Below are positions 22,201 through 28,920 of a stretch of DNA of 64,000 bases, in pieces. Source of the stretch: Nereocystis luetkeana (lineage: Eukaryota > Sar > Phaeophyceae > Laminariales > Laminariaceae). Below the pieces are notes generated by a model, which ran no database searches, had not been told where the DNA came from, and saw nothing but the letters and a program-made list of their open reading frames with translations. Made by a program: the position numbers and the translations under genes. Location: NCBI GenBank assembly GCA_031213475.1, contig JARUPZ010000016.1:5027491-5091490 (forward strand), given 5' to 3'. Within the stretch, counting starts at the first letter, position 1. Every line of letters begins with the position of its first letter.

Positions 22201-22327
22201 GTTCCGTACCGACCTGACTTGTCTGCCGCAAGTACTCGATGCTCCGTCGAACTCTATCTCTGTAGTTCTCGTCAAAAGGTGGACAAGTCTGAGGCTGGGG
22301 GACCTGCCGCCCCTGGGAGGCCACCAT
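7010..22327 (-). CDS. Large multi-exon gene with RLY/RLH and F-x-P repeat motifs (whole model)
   Basis: A minus-strand gene assembled by splice sites and phase. Proposed exons, 5' to 3': 22327-21846, 21061-20380, 19794-19045, 18691-18408, 17895-17819, 16220-16121, about 15642-15319, 14766-14654, possibly 13388-13276, then 12114-11965, 11078-10922, 9505-9428, 8050-7715 and 7294-7010. Phases agree at most junctions; those around 13-16 kb are unresolved. Recurring motifs are the basic stretches GDRLYSEWKAARRSSARRE, SARLHAEHAEIGQRKEERRK and LYEAPNTALDPATGHPLFFP, and the F-x-P motifs CPFKPDIG, LTFRPRIDKNSAAIA and CPFTPTW. From memory such pairs recur in large protist proteins of unknown function, often after a GD..LA..F...HGL module like the one in exons 1-2. 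It ends in a Glu-rich tail. No enzyme domain is seen; a structural or scaffold role is only a guess. Confidence 0.62.
7580..7696. repeat. Pentanucleotide array (CCCAA)n to (CCCAG)n
   Basis: Repeated CCCAA units from about 7580 pass into CCCAG units at about 7655-7695. The array lies inside the intron 7295-7714 of the F-x-P gene. It superficially resembles telomere sequence but has a 5-bp unit. Confidence 0.9.
7715..8050 (-). CDS. Penultimate exon of the F-x-P repeat gene
   Basis: Bounded by CGCCCCAG|GTAGCT at 8050 and ACG|GTGGGT at 7715, 112 codons, phase 0 at both ends. It encodes VAKADLSVLKPELVAIV, an EF-hand-like but loop-less helical segment (GETLSLPDFCELLDASVETL), a small Ala-rich linker and the motif ELTFRPRIDKNSAAIARTMG. 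The composition is clearly protein-like, with GC-ending codons. The 3' splice site lies just beyond the C-rich side of an interspersed element (8127-8350). Confidence 0.68.
8127..8350 (-). repeat. Family A interspersed element, copy 1 (full length)
   Basis: About 225 bp. On the minus strand it reads TATGCAAGTCCGCCTC ... CTACGGCCATGCATGA ... GAGTACA followed by a C-rich run. The copy at 9064-9287 matches it in the opposite orientation over nearly its whole length. No terminal inverted repeat or target duplication is obvious. It lies in the intron between exons 9428 and 8050 of the F-x-P gene, in sense orientation. Confidence 0.85.
8660..8698. repeat. G-run, potential G-quadruplex
   Basis: GGGA repeats pass into an uninterrupted run of about 18 G. 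It lies within an intron of the minus-strand gene, where it reads as a C tract. Confidence 0.8.
8930..9062. repeat. CA/CCCCA-rich low-complexity tract
   Basis: Repeated CACACCCCCACACTCCCA-type sequence abuts the inner edge of the family A element at 9064. It is part of the same intron. Confidence 0.7.
9064..9287 (+). repeat. Family A interspersed element, copy 2 (full length)
   Basis: Plus-orientation copy, running CATATGCGAGTCCGCCTC at the left to GAGTACAGCCCCCCC at the right. With the copy at 8127-8350 it forms an inverted pair of about 225-bp arms separated by about 710 bp within one intron. The shared core includes CGCTTCGCGCTTGGTGCAA and GGGATGCGAGGGTCTATGGT. Confidence 0.87.
9428..9505 (-). 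CDS. Internal 26-codon exon of the F-x-P repeat gene
   Basis: Bounded by AAATGCAG|GCGATGGAG at 9505 and TTGGAG|GTGTGTGG at 9428, phase 0 at both ends. It encodes AMESITSRISAIFDNDDDSW followed by QDMTLE. Both neighbours are also phase 0, so the reading continues without adjustment. Confidence 0.62.
9749..9985 (-). other. Open frame of unknown origin within an intron
   Basis: A minus-strand frame reads ILSELVQVLHIPIVVYRPRV ... CSHRHLKGDNAYYGKQALHA and stops after LQENRP. It looks protein-like and contains a GTAAGC donor candidate, but its phase does not fit the neighbouring exons. It could be an alternative exon or a remnant of another coding sequence. The hydrophobic LHIPIVVY segment faintly recalls the core strand of OTU-type proteases; this is too weak to name. 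Confidence 0.25.
10922..11078 (-). CDS. Internal 52-codon exon of the F-x-P repeat gene
   Basis: The acceptor AAACAAATAG|G is at 11078 and the donor CCACAG|GTGGCC at 10922. The exon starts with the last base of a split codon. It encodes SEELVRGMRARSLMQVYRTL followed by LASVEYARLPEGLDYDEVRR and CLYFTERRAAPQ. This is one of the most protein-like stretches of the window. The split codon pairs with the donor TGGCA|GTTTCG of the exon at 11965-12114. Confidence 0.66.
11580..11760. repeat. CT/TA low-complexity tract
   Basis: CTCTCTATCT-type repeats pass into CATATATACATATATAC sequence at about 11716-11750. It lies in an intron of the minus-strand gene. Confidence 0.7.
11965..12114 (-). CDS. Internal exon with a TGxPLFxP motif
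   Basis: The acceptor is a C-rich tract ending GGCTCGTCAG|G at 12114; the donor used in the model is TGGCA|GTTTCG at 11965, chosen because its phase matches the next exon. It encodes LYEAPNTALDPATGHPLFFP then MTNRTAPWSRYRGPSQAWDN. The same frame stays open to 11712 with a low-complexity Arg/Glu-rich sequence, so a longer exon is possible. Confidence 0.6.
12165..12228 (-). repeat. Family A-like element, diverged and truncated
   Basis: On the minus strand it reads GATGCGTGGTCTATGGTCAA ... GGCAAGCAGTAAATGAGTAC followed by a C-rich run. The closest relative is at 39027-39090, which shares the variant AAATGACTAAGGCAAGCA segment. Its C-rich side forms the polypyrimidine tract of the acceptor at 12115-12117. 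Confidence 0.7.
12735..12800. repeat. Short inverted-repeat element, family F, diverged copy
   Basis: AATATAAGAACCGC is followed by a degenerate complementary arm. Better copies are at 21572-21642 and 45965-46040. Confidence 0.45.
13276..13388 (-). CDS. Candidate exon of the F-x-P repeat gene
   Basis: It ends with an excellent donor, GGAGAG|GTGAGG, at 13276 (phase 0). The frame reads RFAGVVQEDKTHTSQCLVME then LAASCAETGSGENDSGE. The acceptor is uncertain (CTCAG|TACGTTTC is possible). The phase does not fit the exon at 12114 directly, so another small exon or a different donor would be needed. Confidence 0.35.
13446..13474. repeat. Short perfect hairpin
   Basis: ATAACCCA and TGGGTTAT arms flank a short CTTCGG-type loop. 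It could be a transposon scar or a local RNA structure. Confidence 0.5.
14654..14766 (-). CDS. Internal exon with the CPFKPDIG motif
   Basis: The acceptor is GTCGTGGCAG|GAG at 14767-14769. The exon encodes ELLSQSCPFKPDIGISATWP then TLHTSTEDFVRQEFWAS. It joins the exon ending at 15319 in phase 0, placing a basic RLH stretch directly before the F-x-P motif as elsewhere in the gene. The donor is uncertain: TA|GTAATG at 14654 or TTT|GTCAGG slightly upstream. If neither is used the frame stops at 14653. Confidence 0.5.
15183..15254 (+). repeat. Family A element, right-end fragment
   Basis: CATTGTAGAGATGCGAGGGT ... CTACGGCCATGCATGACATG ... GAGTACACACCC is followed by a C run. It is antisense to the gene whose intron contains it. 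Confidence 0.82.
15319..15642 (-). CDS. Gly/Ser-rich exon ending in an RLH basic stretch
   Basis: It ends at a consensus donor, CGGAAG|GTGAGC, at 15319. The 5' part is a (GGC/AGC)n tract coding Gly and Ser (SGGSGGSGGSGGSSGGYGRG); the 3' part is SARLHAEHAEIGQRKEERRK. The start is unresolved. The ATG at 15642 (MIADAARCSV) could be an alternative promoter start, or an acceptor such as GGCGAG|A or GGCGGCAG|T could match the phase-2 donor at 16121. Confidence 0.52.
16121..16220 (-). CDS. Candidate internal exon
   Basis: The donor GCCAG|GTGACC is at 16121 (phase 2). The acceptor TACGCCAG|TA is at 16220, chosen because its phase matches the donor at 17819; CCTTCAG|CTATTG at 16302 is an alternative with a longer open frame. 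It encodes NSAGGYTQEACEYWERCDQR then EEIEQPMQKLDA. The plus strand also reads open here, with a hydrophobic segment, so the strand call rests mainly on the splice sites. Confidence 0.4.
17060..17341. other. Coding-like stretch of undecided strand
   Basis: The plus frame reads KCAHCFLQEYEIPFDKVFTI ... RTVAYVISDIG and stops at 17341. The minus frame (17230-16964) is equally protein-like (GNAAGDSKNLVKRYLVLLQE). It lies inside the intron between the exons at 17819 and 16220 of the large gene. Confidence 0.25.
17819..17895 (-). CDS. Internal 25-codon exon of the F-x-P repeat gene
   Basis: The acceptor AATCGTGCAG|A is at 17895 and the donor TGGTGCC|GTGAGAG at 17819. It encodes AQDSVCQRVTGIAMAAQALR then PDTWC. 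The first base completes the codon split at the preceding donor (18408), so phases agree. If the donor is skipped, the frame continues into an Ala/Gly-rich tract and stops at 17715. Confidence 0.5.
18408..18691 (-). CDS. Internal exon with Cys pairs and an RLY basic stretch
   Basis: The acceptor is TTCTGTGTCAG|GAG at 18691 after a pyrimidine-rich tract; the donor is GACAACAG|GTATCG at 18408. The 94 codons read EAVSCSGRLNLCSKTRELTD ... GDRLYSEWKAARRSSARREK ... GWSCPKCSGDN. The CxxC pair near the end and the earlier Cys residues might bind metal, but the spacing is not a named zinc finger. A 233-codon plus-strand frame covers the same region but lacks splice support. Confidence 0.58.
19045..19794 (-). 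CDS. Gly/Ser/Glu-rich internal exon
   Basis: The acceptor GATTTTATCAG|GCC is at 19794; the proposed donor is CGCGG|GTGATT at 19045. About 250 codons: a low-complexity N-terminal half (NGWGYGIGNGDDGGRGGREK), a Gly/Ser tract, ENRPLLGASALN, an acidic Gly-rich stretch, then RQLHESERMHRLGFSLSKKR, which again resembles the RLH/RLY basic motif. Phase 0 at both ends fits its neighbours. Confidence 0.5.
20380..21061 (-). CDS. Second exon: end of the GD..LA..F..HGL module, then an acidic disordered region
   Basis: The acceptor CGGAACAG|G at 21061 matches the phase-2 donor of exon 1, giving ...ARGFVAR|HGLDVQYVGAVAVQIEAKV. The rest is hydrophilic and probably disordered (GQQQQGDSLPRAHADDDHDN, EEGGNASNNDTTGNNAAMRL). 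ELDERTPFLGLG near the end resembles an acidic dileucine-type motif, possibly by chance. The donor GGG|GTGACC at 20380 is a choice made for phase; the frame stays open to 20269. Confidence 0.52.
21572..21642. repeat. Short inverted-repeat element, family F
   Basis: AATATAAGAACCGCTTGG and CGGTCCTTATATTTCCGCC are complementary arms around TGTTCATATTACGC. Relatives are at 45965-46040 and, weakly, 12735-12800. It lies in intron 1 of the large gene. Confidence 0.6.
21846..22327 (-). CDS. First exon of the F-x-P repeat gene
   Basis: The start ATG at 22327 has an in-frame TGA two codons upstream, supporting a true start; the donor GCGAG|GTGAGT at 21846 is a perfect consensus (phase 2). The 160 codons begin MVASQGRQVPQPQTCPPFDE and end GRLLLIIDVQSNRGAVEEVH then VRTGDSAFLLARGFVA. 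The latter, joined to HGLDVQYVGAVAVQ in exon 2, matches the pattern V..GD...LA..F...HGL......L...I seen from memory in many protist and ciliary proteins just before F-x-P repeats. Confidence 0.6.
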
Positions 22328-22860
22328 CCAACTTCAGACGGCTCGTGGGCCCGTATCCGGGCTACGAGTCGTATGGATACTCGTATATGGATGGAGTGCG
22401 TTTGCCTCTGGTCACGTAGTCGGAGCGGTATGATGGATCGAAGATCGGAGCGTTTCACGAAAACGCCGTATCTGTTCCTATGAGAACCCCAATGTTCGTA
22501 TACTGCTTTTTAGTACTACTTCTACTCTTCTCACGCGGTGGATATTCTCTCTTCGTTGTCGATGAATGAGGAATACAGACTTCAACAGTTTATTGTCCAG
22601 TTGAGAGCATTGGTCTCGCGTGTATAATTCCTGCCCAATCCTGGCAGCAGGTCGGTCGTTTTAGTGTACGAACTGCATCTTCGTGGGATCGTCTCCCCGC
22701 GGCGGGCGACGACCATCGCACGTGGCGTGACCCAAAACTACTGCTGCAGCATTGCTTGCTTCACTGCTGCGGTCAAGGTTTTCGGATCTCCGGTATCAAA
22801 TAGAAGAGTGTGCTGCTGCTGGAGAGAGCGGGAGGATTTTTGGAGGGGTAGTAGCAAACC
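22328..22860. promoter_or_regulatory. Divergent promoter region between two gene starts
   Basis: 533 bp separate the minus-strand ATG at 22327 from the plus-strand ATG at 22861. No repeat copies are seen. No convincing TATA box or other named element can be assigned. The arrangement suggests a shared, bidirectional promoter. Confidence 0.4.
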
Positions 22861-22986
22861 ATGGGAAATTGCAATGCGAAGGTCAAAGAAGCCCCCGACA
22901 TCGGGACAGGCCCGCCGTCTGAATTGGCCCTGATGAAGAAGATGGAGCTCAAGCGCGTGCTCGATGCGGACGGCATCAAGCGTCAG
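22861..22986 (+). CDS. First exon of a gene with an N-terminal acylation signal (MGNC)
   Basis: AACCATGG gives good start context. The 42 codons read MGNCNAKVKEAPDIGTG ... ELALMKKMELKRVLDADGIK, ending at a CGTCAG|GTCTGG donor, phase 0. MGNC with Ala at position 6 and Lys at 7 is a typical N-myristoylation sequence, and Cys4 could be palmitoylated, so membrane attachment is likely (family knowledge, not shown). The segment MELKRVLDADGI followed by GYMEDLEEYKTLIG in the next exon is reminiscent of SAP-like helical domains, only weakly. Confidence 0.55.
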
Positions 22987-23135
22987 GTCTGGTTCTGTTG
23001 CAACATCGCATCGCTTTTCTCCGAATACGAAAATTTTGGTGTCTGTCGGCCGTAGACCTTCAGTCAATCTTTCGATTGTTCACTATTTCATGTACCGATG
23101 TTCCGTACTCCATTGACCTGCCCTCCGTCTACCCG

Positions 23136-23283
23136 AGCAAGCCCTTGAGCCAGAAGCCCGTCTCGTTTATGTTGCCTCCGACCCGCTCGTCCCAGTACGA
23201 AGCTTGCCGCCCCAGCAGGTTGATACGCGCGATCTCCTCCCACAGAGCAATTTTTCGTTTTTCATCGTAAAAATCAAACACAA
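23136..23283 (-). other. Coding-like stretch on the minus strand
   Basis: The minus frame reads FVFDFYDEKRKIALWEEIAR then INLLGRQASYWDERVGGNIN and ETGFWLKGLLG, then stops; GG|GTAGAC just before the stop could be a donor. It lies inside an intron of the opposite MGNC gene. The plus frame is also open. I do not recognise the protein. Confidence 0.3.
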
Positions 23284-23678
23284 ACAATGAGTGATGCAGC
23301 AGCTATTCATATCATATCATACTGTACATATCGTACCTGTGGTATCTTTTAGAGGAACAGATTATGTACGATTTCCGCATGAAAATCACGAACAACAAGT
23401 GTACTGATTCGAAAAAATAATACCCTGGTACTCACAAAAACGATTCTGTGTTTCGCGTTTTGGTAAACTTTTGGTGTTTTTTTGGTACAAGAAACAAGAG
23501 AATCGACAAAAAATGCCGGCATAGGCGGTGCGCTCATGACCGGACGTACGGTCGTTCGTTCGGTATGTAATGCCACTGCAGCTCTTTGTCATCTGATAAT
23601 CTGATTGCTGTCGTTTTTTTTCTGATGAACCTCAACGCCACACGAGCAGGCAAATCAAATAGACACAGCAGTTAGCAG

Positions 23679-23732
23679 GGATACATGGAGGATTTGGAGG
23701 AGTACAAAACATTGATCGGCAGTCTGTGCGGG
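23679..23732 (+). CDS. Candidate second exon of the MGNC gene
   Basis: Acceptor AGTTAGCAG|GGATAC and donor TGCGGG|GTGGGG give GYMEDLEEYKTLIGSLCG in phase 0 at both ends, which fits the first exon. No further exon of this gene is found before 48.4 kb. Confidence 0.42.
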
Positions 23733-24151
23733 GTGGGGTGGGGTGCGGTCTGCTTCTTTCATCGAAAACATTTATTTGTGCTCATGCATGATCCTGTGTG
23801 GGGCCCATTCATCTTTCCTCCACGCCCGCCCTACTGCTGTGAATGTATGCGCGACATTTGCAAAGACGAATTCATTTATGAAGCCCCCCCAGCCCAAAGC
23901 ATCGTATTGCATTGCAGCAGGATCAGGATAACTCTTTACGCGTTTGCCTCTGCCGGGCGATTGTTAAATAGAGCAAGTTGCTATTAGTACATACAGCACA
24001 CAGGTATCGCCATCGTCATCGGCAACAGCACCACAGCGAAACACTGCTGTACCAGGTAGCTATTTTTCCAGCATGTTTCTCTTCATGTCGCGAGGCGGCA
24101 CTGGCTCATTTCCCCCCCCCCCCACCCCCTGTACCATATGGGTATACTGTA

Positions 24152-24376
24152 CTTTATTTTTATTTATTTTTCTCATCCCATTCATTATCTTCGCACATCT
24201 TCTTCTCTCTCTCCTTCCAACTCGTAACTCAGATCCGGGGTCACATAGCAGGCTCTTCTACCCCCTTCCCGGTACGGTACGTGCCTTCATTTTTATCGCG
24301 AGAAGATTTCAGCCTTTTCTTCCCTCGTCGACTCGCATCGAATTGTGCCTACCCACGCTGCAAGGCGCTCTCAACA
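24152..24376 (-). mobile_element. tRNA-derived SINE, 5'-truncated copy
   Basis: It carries the SINE body (CTTCGCACATCTTCTTCTC ... GATCCGGGGTCACATAGCAG ... ACGCTGCAAGGCGCTCTCAA) with a T-rich tail on the left, so the element runs on the minus strand. It lacks the tRNA-like head. Confidence 0.82.
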
Positions 24377-24896
24377 TGGTATAAAGCCGAGGCGACGGGC
24401 GATCAACGTAAAAATACGAACTATTTTTTTAGTATCTCCTATTAATAATAATGACGAACCGATTTACCTGTAGAGCGAGTTGCCGCAGCAACAGCCCGTA
24501 ACCAACAGACACAGCAGCAGTCGCAACAGACAGTAGCAGGCAGACTGCTTGCTTTGCTGACGGCTGCTGTTGTATTCATAGCACCAGTACTCGGGAAGGT
24601 CCCGACCGTCGCAAAAACGATATTGCACTCTAAAATACACGATCGATGGAGCACAATAATACCAGCTACGACCATTGCTGCTGGTAAAATTCTATAAAAA
24701 TCGATGGAACCGCCTGCTGCCTGCCTCTGCGTACTTTCGCTGTTTCTCTGTGTGCACGGGCTAGAACGCGCCAGCGTAGGCGCATGGAAAATGTCTTGCC
24801 TTCCCGGCCTATTACAGCAACAGCTTACAGCTGCTATAAAAAAACGTCATTTATTAATGTTTACGGAAGAAGGAACAACCGCAACAACCAGTTAGC

Positions 24897-24955
24897 AGCA
24901 GCTGCAGCAGCAGCTGCAGCAGCAGCTGCAGCAGCAGCCGCCACCGCCGCTGCAG
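24897..24955. repeat. CAG/CTG microsatellite
   Basis: GCAGCAGCTGCAGCAGCAGC repeats run for about 60 bp. On the plus strand they read as an Ala run within a short frame that cannot be supported as a gene. Confidence 0.85.
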
Positions 24956-25160
24956 AGCAAGCAAGCAGTGCTGTGGGAGACTCGACCTGTGTGTCAAACT
25001 GCGTCCCATCGAATCTATCATTCAGTACAACAATCGCAGCAGCAGCAGCAGTATAGACGCCTGCTGTTGTCTCGTCCTATTCGTTTTAACCCTTTGCTGC
25101 ACCAGTTCGCTCTTCGTATAAGAAGTAGCCCTGAATACAATACGTAGCCTCCATCCTGGT

Positions 25161-25397
25161 GTTTTTGTTTTTTGCTCATGCCATTTGTTATCTTCACATC
25201 TTCACCCTTCTTTCTCTCTCTCTCCTACGAATAGATCCGGAGTCATGTATACCAGGTACCAGGTATAGCAGGCTCTCCCCCCCCTCCCCACTCCCCACCA
25301 CGTAGGTACGGTCCGTGCCTTGCATTTTTATTGCCCGAGAAGACATCTTAACCCCTTTCTTCCCTCGTCGACTCGCGTTGTGCATTCGAATTTGCGA
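25161..25397 (-). mobile_element. SINE, diverged copy with an internal TACCAGGTA insertion
   Basis: It is recognisably the same body as the copies at 24152 and 27409 but more diverged. Where the others read GGGGTCACATAGCAGGCTC, this copy reads GGAGTCATG, then TATACCAGGTACCAGGTA, then TAGCAGGCTC, an extra double TACCAGGTA unit at about 25246-25265. Confidence 0.72.
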
Positions 25398-25584
25398 TCT
25401 GTTGTCTATACGAGCACACGAGGTATTATTCGGCCCTTCCTGTTCTGGAAGTACGAGTAGGCCTTTGGCTGCGTTCTGTGTTCTGTCTTCTCTTCGTACT
25501 GCTCCGTATAGTCATATTCCCTGCAAATACCTGATACCAGGTATATATTTTGTTTCGTTGATAGGTACCCCTTCAGGACTATTA

Positions 25585-25697
25585 CGGGGGACCATATTAG
25601 GGGGGGGCATAGTTAATAGGACCTGTGGTATAGATAAAACCTATATATTTAAACATTTCTAGTAACAATATTTGGTCCTATTAACTATGATCCCCCG
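25585..25697. mobile_element. TA-MITE copy 1 (Tc1/mariner-like size and target)
   Basis: Terminal inverted repeats CGGGGGACCAT.. and ..ATGATCCCCCG are flanked by TA. The interior reads ACCTATATATTT and AACAATATTTGGTCCTATTA. No coding capacity. Confidence 0.85.
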
Positions 25698-25703
25698 TAG
25701 TAA

Positions 25704-25789
25704 TAAATAGGACCAAACATTATCGGAGAAAATAGGTACGTATATAGGCTTTTGTGTGTACCGTAGGTCCTAGTTACTATGGTCCTCCG
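25704..25789. mobile_element. TA-MITE copy 2, truncated, inverted orientation
   Basis: It begins AATAGGACCAAACATTAT and ends CTATGGTCCTCCG|TA. It directly abuts copy 1, separated by only a few bases, and lacks its own left end. Confidence 0.7.
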
Positions 25790-25828
25790 TACCACAGCAG
25801 TTTAAGTATTATTGATTGATTATTATTA

Positions 25829-25927
25829 CGGGGAACCTAGAGTAAATCGGACCCACGGTACACACAAAAACCTTTATATTTGCATATTTTTACTATTAAT
25901 AACAATATTCGGTCCTATTTACCCCCG
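25829..25927. mobile_element. TA-MITE copy 3, with a TATTAATA insertion
   Basis: Left end TA|CGGGGAACC; the right end is shortened to TTTACCCCCG|TA. Its centre reads TTTTACTATTAATAACAATA where other copies read TTTTACTAACAATA, so six bases that create TATTAATA are extra. Confidence 0.78.
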
Positions 25928-26447
25928 TAACAGTATACTCGTATTAATAGTAGTAACATACCTGGTACCTGGTACGTATTACGTAATAACAACACTTTCG
26001 TATAGACACGCACTCCATAACAAGACTTTCGTACACACGCATTCCATAACAAGACTTTCGTGCACACACGCATTCCTTATCAACCATCGTTTTTTTCGAT
26101 ACGCTGGTTCCATTTGCTCGATACACAAATAAATTATTGGTGAGTCTGCGCACTGCGCACCGCCCACTCGTATCATCATGCTTGGTAGTATACGTACGAG
26201 TATTCGATACGAATTTGAGCTACTGCTTCACGTATCACACCGACGTATTAATATCACGTATCTGTTGATCTAAGCATACAACCGGTCGCCTCGATAGTCT
26301 GTCACACACTAGTGTTTTTTTTTTTTTTGCTTCGCTTCATCTTCTTTTTTAGGTTTTTGTCTGCTATTAATAGGCTCCTTTTTGCTTCCCTGGTGTCCGC
26401 AGTGGTGGAGTGCGTATGCTTGTTTTTTGTTTTTGCCTCTCTTTTGC

Positions 26448-26548
26448 TTGAGGTATTTCTTCCACTCCAGAGTTATTGGAGCCTGTCCTGCGACCACGGA
26501 CTGCATTGTATTGTGAGTTAATGTGAGAACTGCAACAACAACAAGTGT
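26448..26548 (+). repeat. (AAC)n-tailed short interspersed repeat, copy 1
   Basis: TTCTTCCACTCCAGAG ... GGAGCCTGTCCTGCGACCAC ... GAGTTAATGTGAGAAC is followed by AAC repeats. A simple-repeat 3' tail suggests a retroposed sequence mobilised by a LINE. All copies start close to the same base after a T-rich stretch. Confidence 0.72.
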
Positions 26549-26644
26549 GTCTGTTTTCTACAATAGTGGTTACAGCAGTATAATTCAAATGCTGCTATTA
26601 ATATGAATACTGCCTGTAGCATTGGTACTTTGTACGTAACGTAG

Positions 26645-27240
26645 CCGACTTTGAATCCCACCCGTGGTGAGATTTAGACTTTTTTTGCAAAAAGAAAAAG
26701 GAAGCATATTATGCTGAGAGCGCCTTCGTAGCTTGTGTTGGTGTTCTCCACATGAAACCGTCTTCTACCCGTCGACATCCAGCACAATTAGTGTCAGTGC
26801 CGAATCTTCAATCCTAGAGCAGATACGAGTACAAGTTCTGAAGGTCACAAAACTACGCCACAGAGATACTACGTTGCCACGTACGTGGTATGCAGTGAGC
26901 TCAGCCTAGACAATGCAATGCCATGTTCATCAGTCGTACTGGATACGACAGGCACGACATACACATTCTACAGAATAGAGAAACGAAAGAAAACAGAAGA
27001 AAACAAAAACGAAAAAGACAAATCGATAGCGTGGGTATTTTTGGGCGGAATTCGACGAGAGTAGACGGGGGAAGAGAGAGGCGGCGGTCTTGTCGCGATG
27101 AAAATGCAAGGAACAAACCGTAGCGGGGAGGAGGGATAAGAGCGTACCATGTGATCCGGATATGAGTTCCTACTATTAATAATGATGTATACCCGGTAGG
27201 ACGGAGAGAAGAGAGAAGGGGATGGGAAAATAAAAATAAA
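26645..27240 (+). mobile_element. SINE remnant split by about 290 bp
   Basis: 26645-26735 resembles the segment after the tRNA head (ACTTTTTTTGCAAAAAG ... CTGAGAGCGCCTTCG), and 27028-27240 the rest of the body (GCGTGGGTA ... GATCCGGATATGAGTTC ... GGGGATGGGAAAA). The intervening piece carries GTCGACATCCAGCACAA, shared with 30624-30684. The second part holds extra CTATTAATAATG and TACCCGGTA sequence. Confidence 0.55.
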
Positions 27241-27408
27241 GTGAATCATACACGCCATATCGTGTGTATGCGCGTATTTTATGATAAAACTCGACGGGAA
27301 TATTATTGTTTTTTCTCTAACAGAAGCGGAAGTAGTAGAGGGTTGAGTGAATCTTCCTGAGGTATATAGATATTCGGACTCTCTGTTTGTAAGGCAAGGG
27401 TGTATCAT

Positions 27409-27690
27409 ATTTTTTTATTTTTTTTTATTTTTTTTCCATCCCATTCATTATCTTCGCACATCTTCTTCTCTCTCTCCTTCCAACTCGTAACTCAGATCCG
27501 GGGTCACATAGCAGGCTCTTCTCCCCCCTTCCCGCTACGGTACGTGCCTTCATTTTTATCGCGAGAAGATTTCAGCCTTTTCTTCCCTCGTCGACTCGCA
27601 TCGAATTGTGCCTACCCACGCTGCAAGGCGCTCTCAACAATTGAATCCCTTTTTTTATTTTTGCAAATAAAGTCAAAGTCCGACCCTCCT
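27409..27690 (-). mobile_element. tRNA-derived SINE, body up to the head junction
   Basis: A T-rich tail at the left, a complete body, and GCAAATAAAGTCAAAGTCCG then ACCCTCCT at the right, where similarity fades into the tRNA-like head. It is nearly identical to 24152-24376 and 29461-29910 over the body. Confidence 0.83.
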
Positions 27691-27719
27691 ATGCGGCTCA
27701 TCAACCGAAGAGTATTTTC

Positions 27720-27892
27720 CCTGCCAAAGATGTCAGGAGACTTGTCAAGCAACGCAAACGTGCGCTGTCAAGGGTGTAGGACCGAGTGTTCCACACTAAA
27801 ACCTAATAGTTTGGTGTCAGTCAAGCCTTGTCGAGGCAAAATTGCTGTCTGTCAAGGGGTGAAAGTGCTGTCTCTTGGCATCTTTGATCCCA
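27720..27892 (+). repeat. Dispersed repeat, family E, copy 1
   Basis: AACGTGCGCTGTCAAGGGTG ... AATTGCTGTCTGTCAAGGGG ... TGGCATCTTTGATCC matches 35475-35668 with divergence. Ends are not defined. Confidence 0.5.
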
Positions 27893-28189
27893 GCCGCAGC
27901 ATCCCGAGCCGGCCGAATCGACCTAAAGTCTTTCGAAGCACAGCATCGAATGCGGCCGGGTCAGCCTAGAGTCTTACCAAGCACAGCATCCAAGCACTGA
28001 ACACTGGCATAGGCTTCGGGTTATACTCGTAGGGTTCGGGTCAGAAGGTCGGCTCTAGGCGCCGAGCACAAAACCTCCTTGAATATTCACGTATCAAGGT
28101 GTGACCACCCCTCTTTGCTTCTATTAATATGTACGCGTACTATTAATAATAATATTACTTTCATCCTTCTGTGTCGGATATCGTGTCGA

Positions 28190-28250
28190 AAGTTGCGATA
28201 TATCGACATATCAAATATCGATATATCGATACATCGACAATCAGCAATAT
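28190..28250. repeat. ATCG/ATAT low-complexity tract
   Basis: CGATATATCGACATATC-type repeats. Confidence 0.75.
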
Positions 28251-28471
28251 ATAATTCAGTACGTATGAAATATCAAACTCTCAATTTATCGTGTCCGTGG
28301 CTTTGCCCCAGCCGCGGTATATAGATGTGCCCGCGCAGGCGAACTTTCTCAGAAGTGCCCGCATGAAGTGGTCCTGTTTCAATTAGATATCAACATGTAT
28401 TATAGGGTTTTTCACGACACCATTTAATATATACCAGGTATTCTGTAAGTTTTTAGTTTTCTGGGCCTCGG

Positions 28472-28564
28472 TTCACGGCGGCCACCACCCCGGCCCGGGA
28501 CTCTGGCCCTTCCCCTACGCTTAGCTCTGACCAAAGGGCCTGCTTGGGTGGTGCGCCGTGGGGT
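28472..28564. repeat. GC-rich imperfect hairpin
   Basis: CACGGCGGCCACCACCC pairs with GGGTGGTGCGCCGTG, and GGCCCTT with AAAGGGCC inside the loop. It could be a structured RNA or a transposon end; the sequence does not decide. Confidence 0.45.
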
Positions 28565-28605
28565 CGTTGTCCTTGGGAGGCTCTACAATACCCTCAAAGA
28601 GCTTA

Positions 28606-28920
28606 TATAGAGCTCGCACAGGGCTGCGATCGCTTTTCAGCGCTCTTTTTCTCTCAACAATGGCAAGGGTGGGTGCCAATACCGAATTACGTGTTTTCGG
28701 GAGGCTCTCTCGGCTACGTACGTACGTCCTAGATATCTTTCCGAAAAAAAAATCACATCATGTATTCGGTAGGCTCTCGACTCACGTACCAGATGTTTCT
28801 TCCGAAAAAAAAACACCTCACGAACGTATTCGGTATTTGGCACCCACCCTTTTACTTCTTATCGAGAAAAACGAGCAGCGCTGGAAAATGATCTCACCCC
28901 CGTGCGAACTCGGCGCTCTC
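28606..28920. mobile_element. Non-autonomous DNA element with long inverted termini, family H
   Basis: Arms of about 70 bp (GCACAGGG ... TTTTCAGCGCTC ... GGGTGGGTGCCAATACCGAA and its complement ending TTTCCAGCGCTG reversed) enclose two AGGCTCTC ... TTCCGAAAAAAAA blocks. Related but decayed copies are at about 38265-38690 and 45340-45545. Confidence 0.55.
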
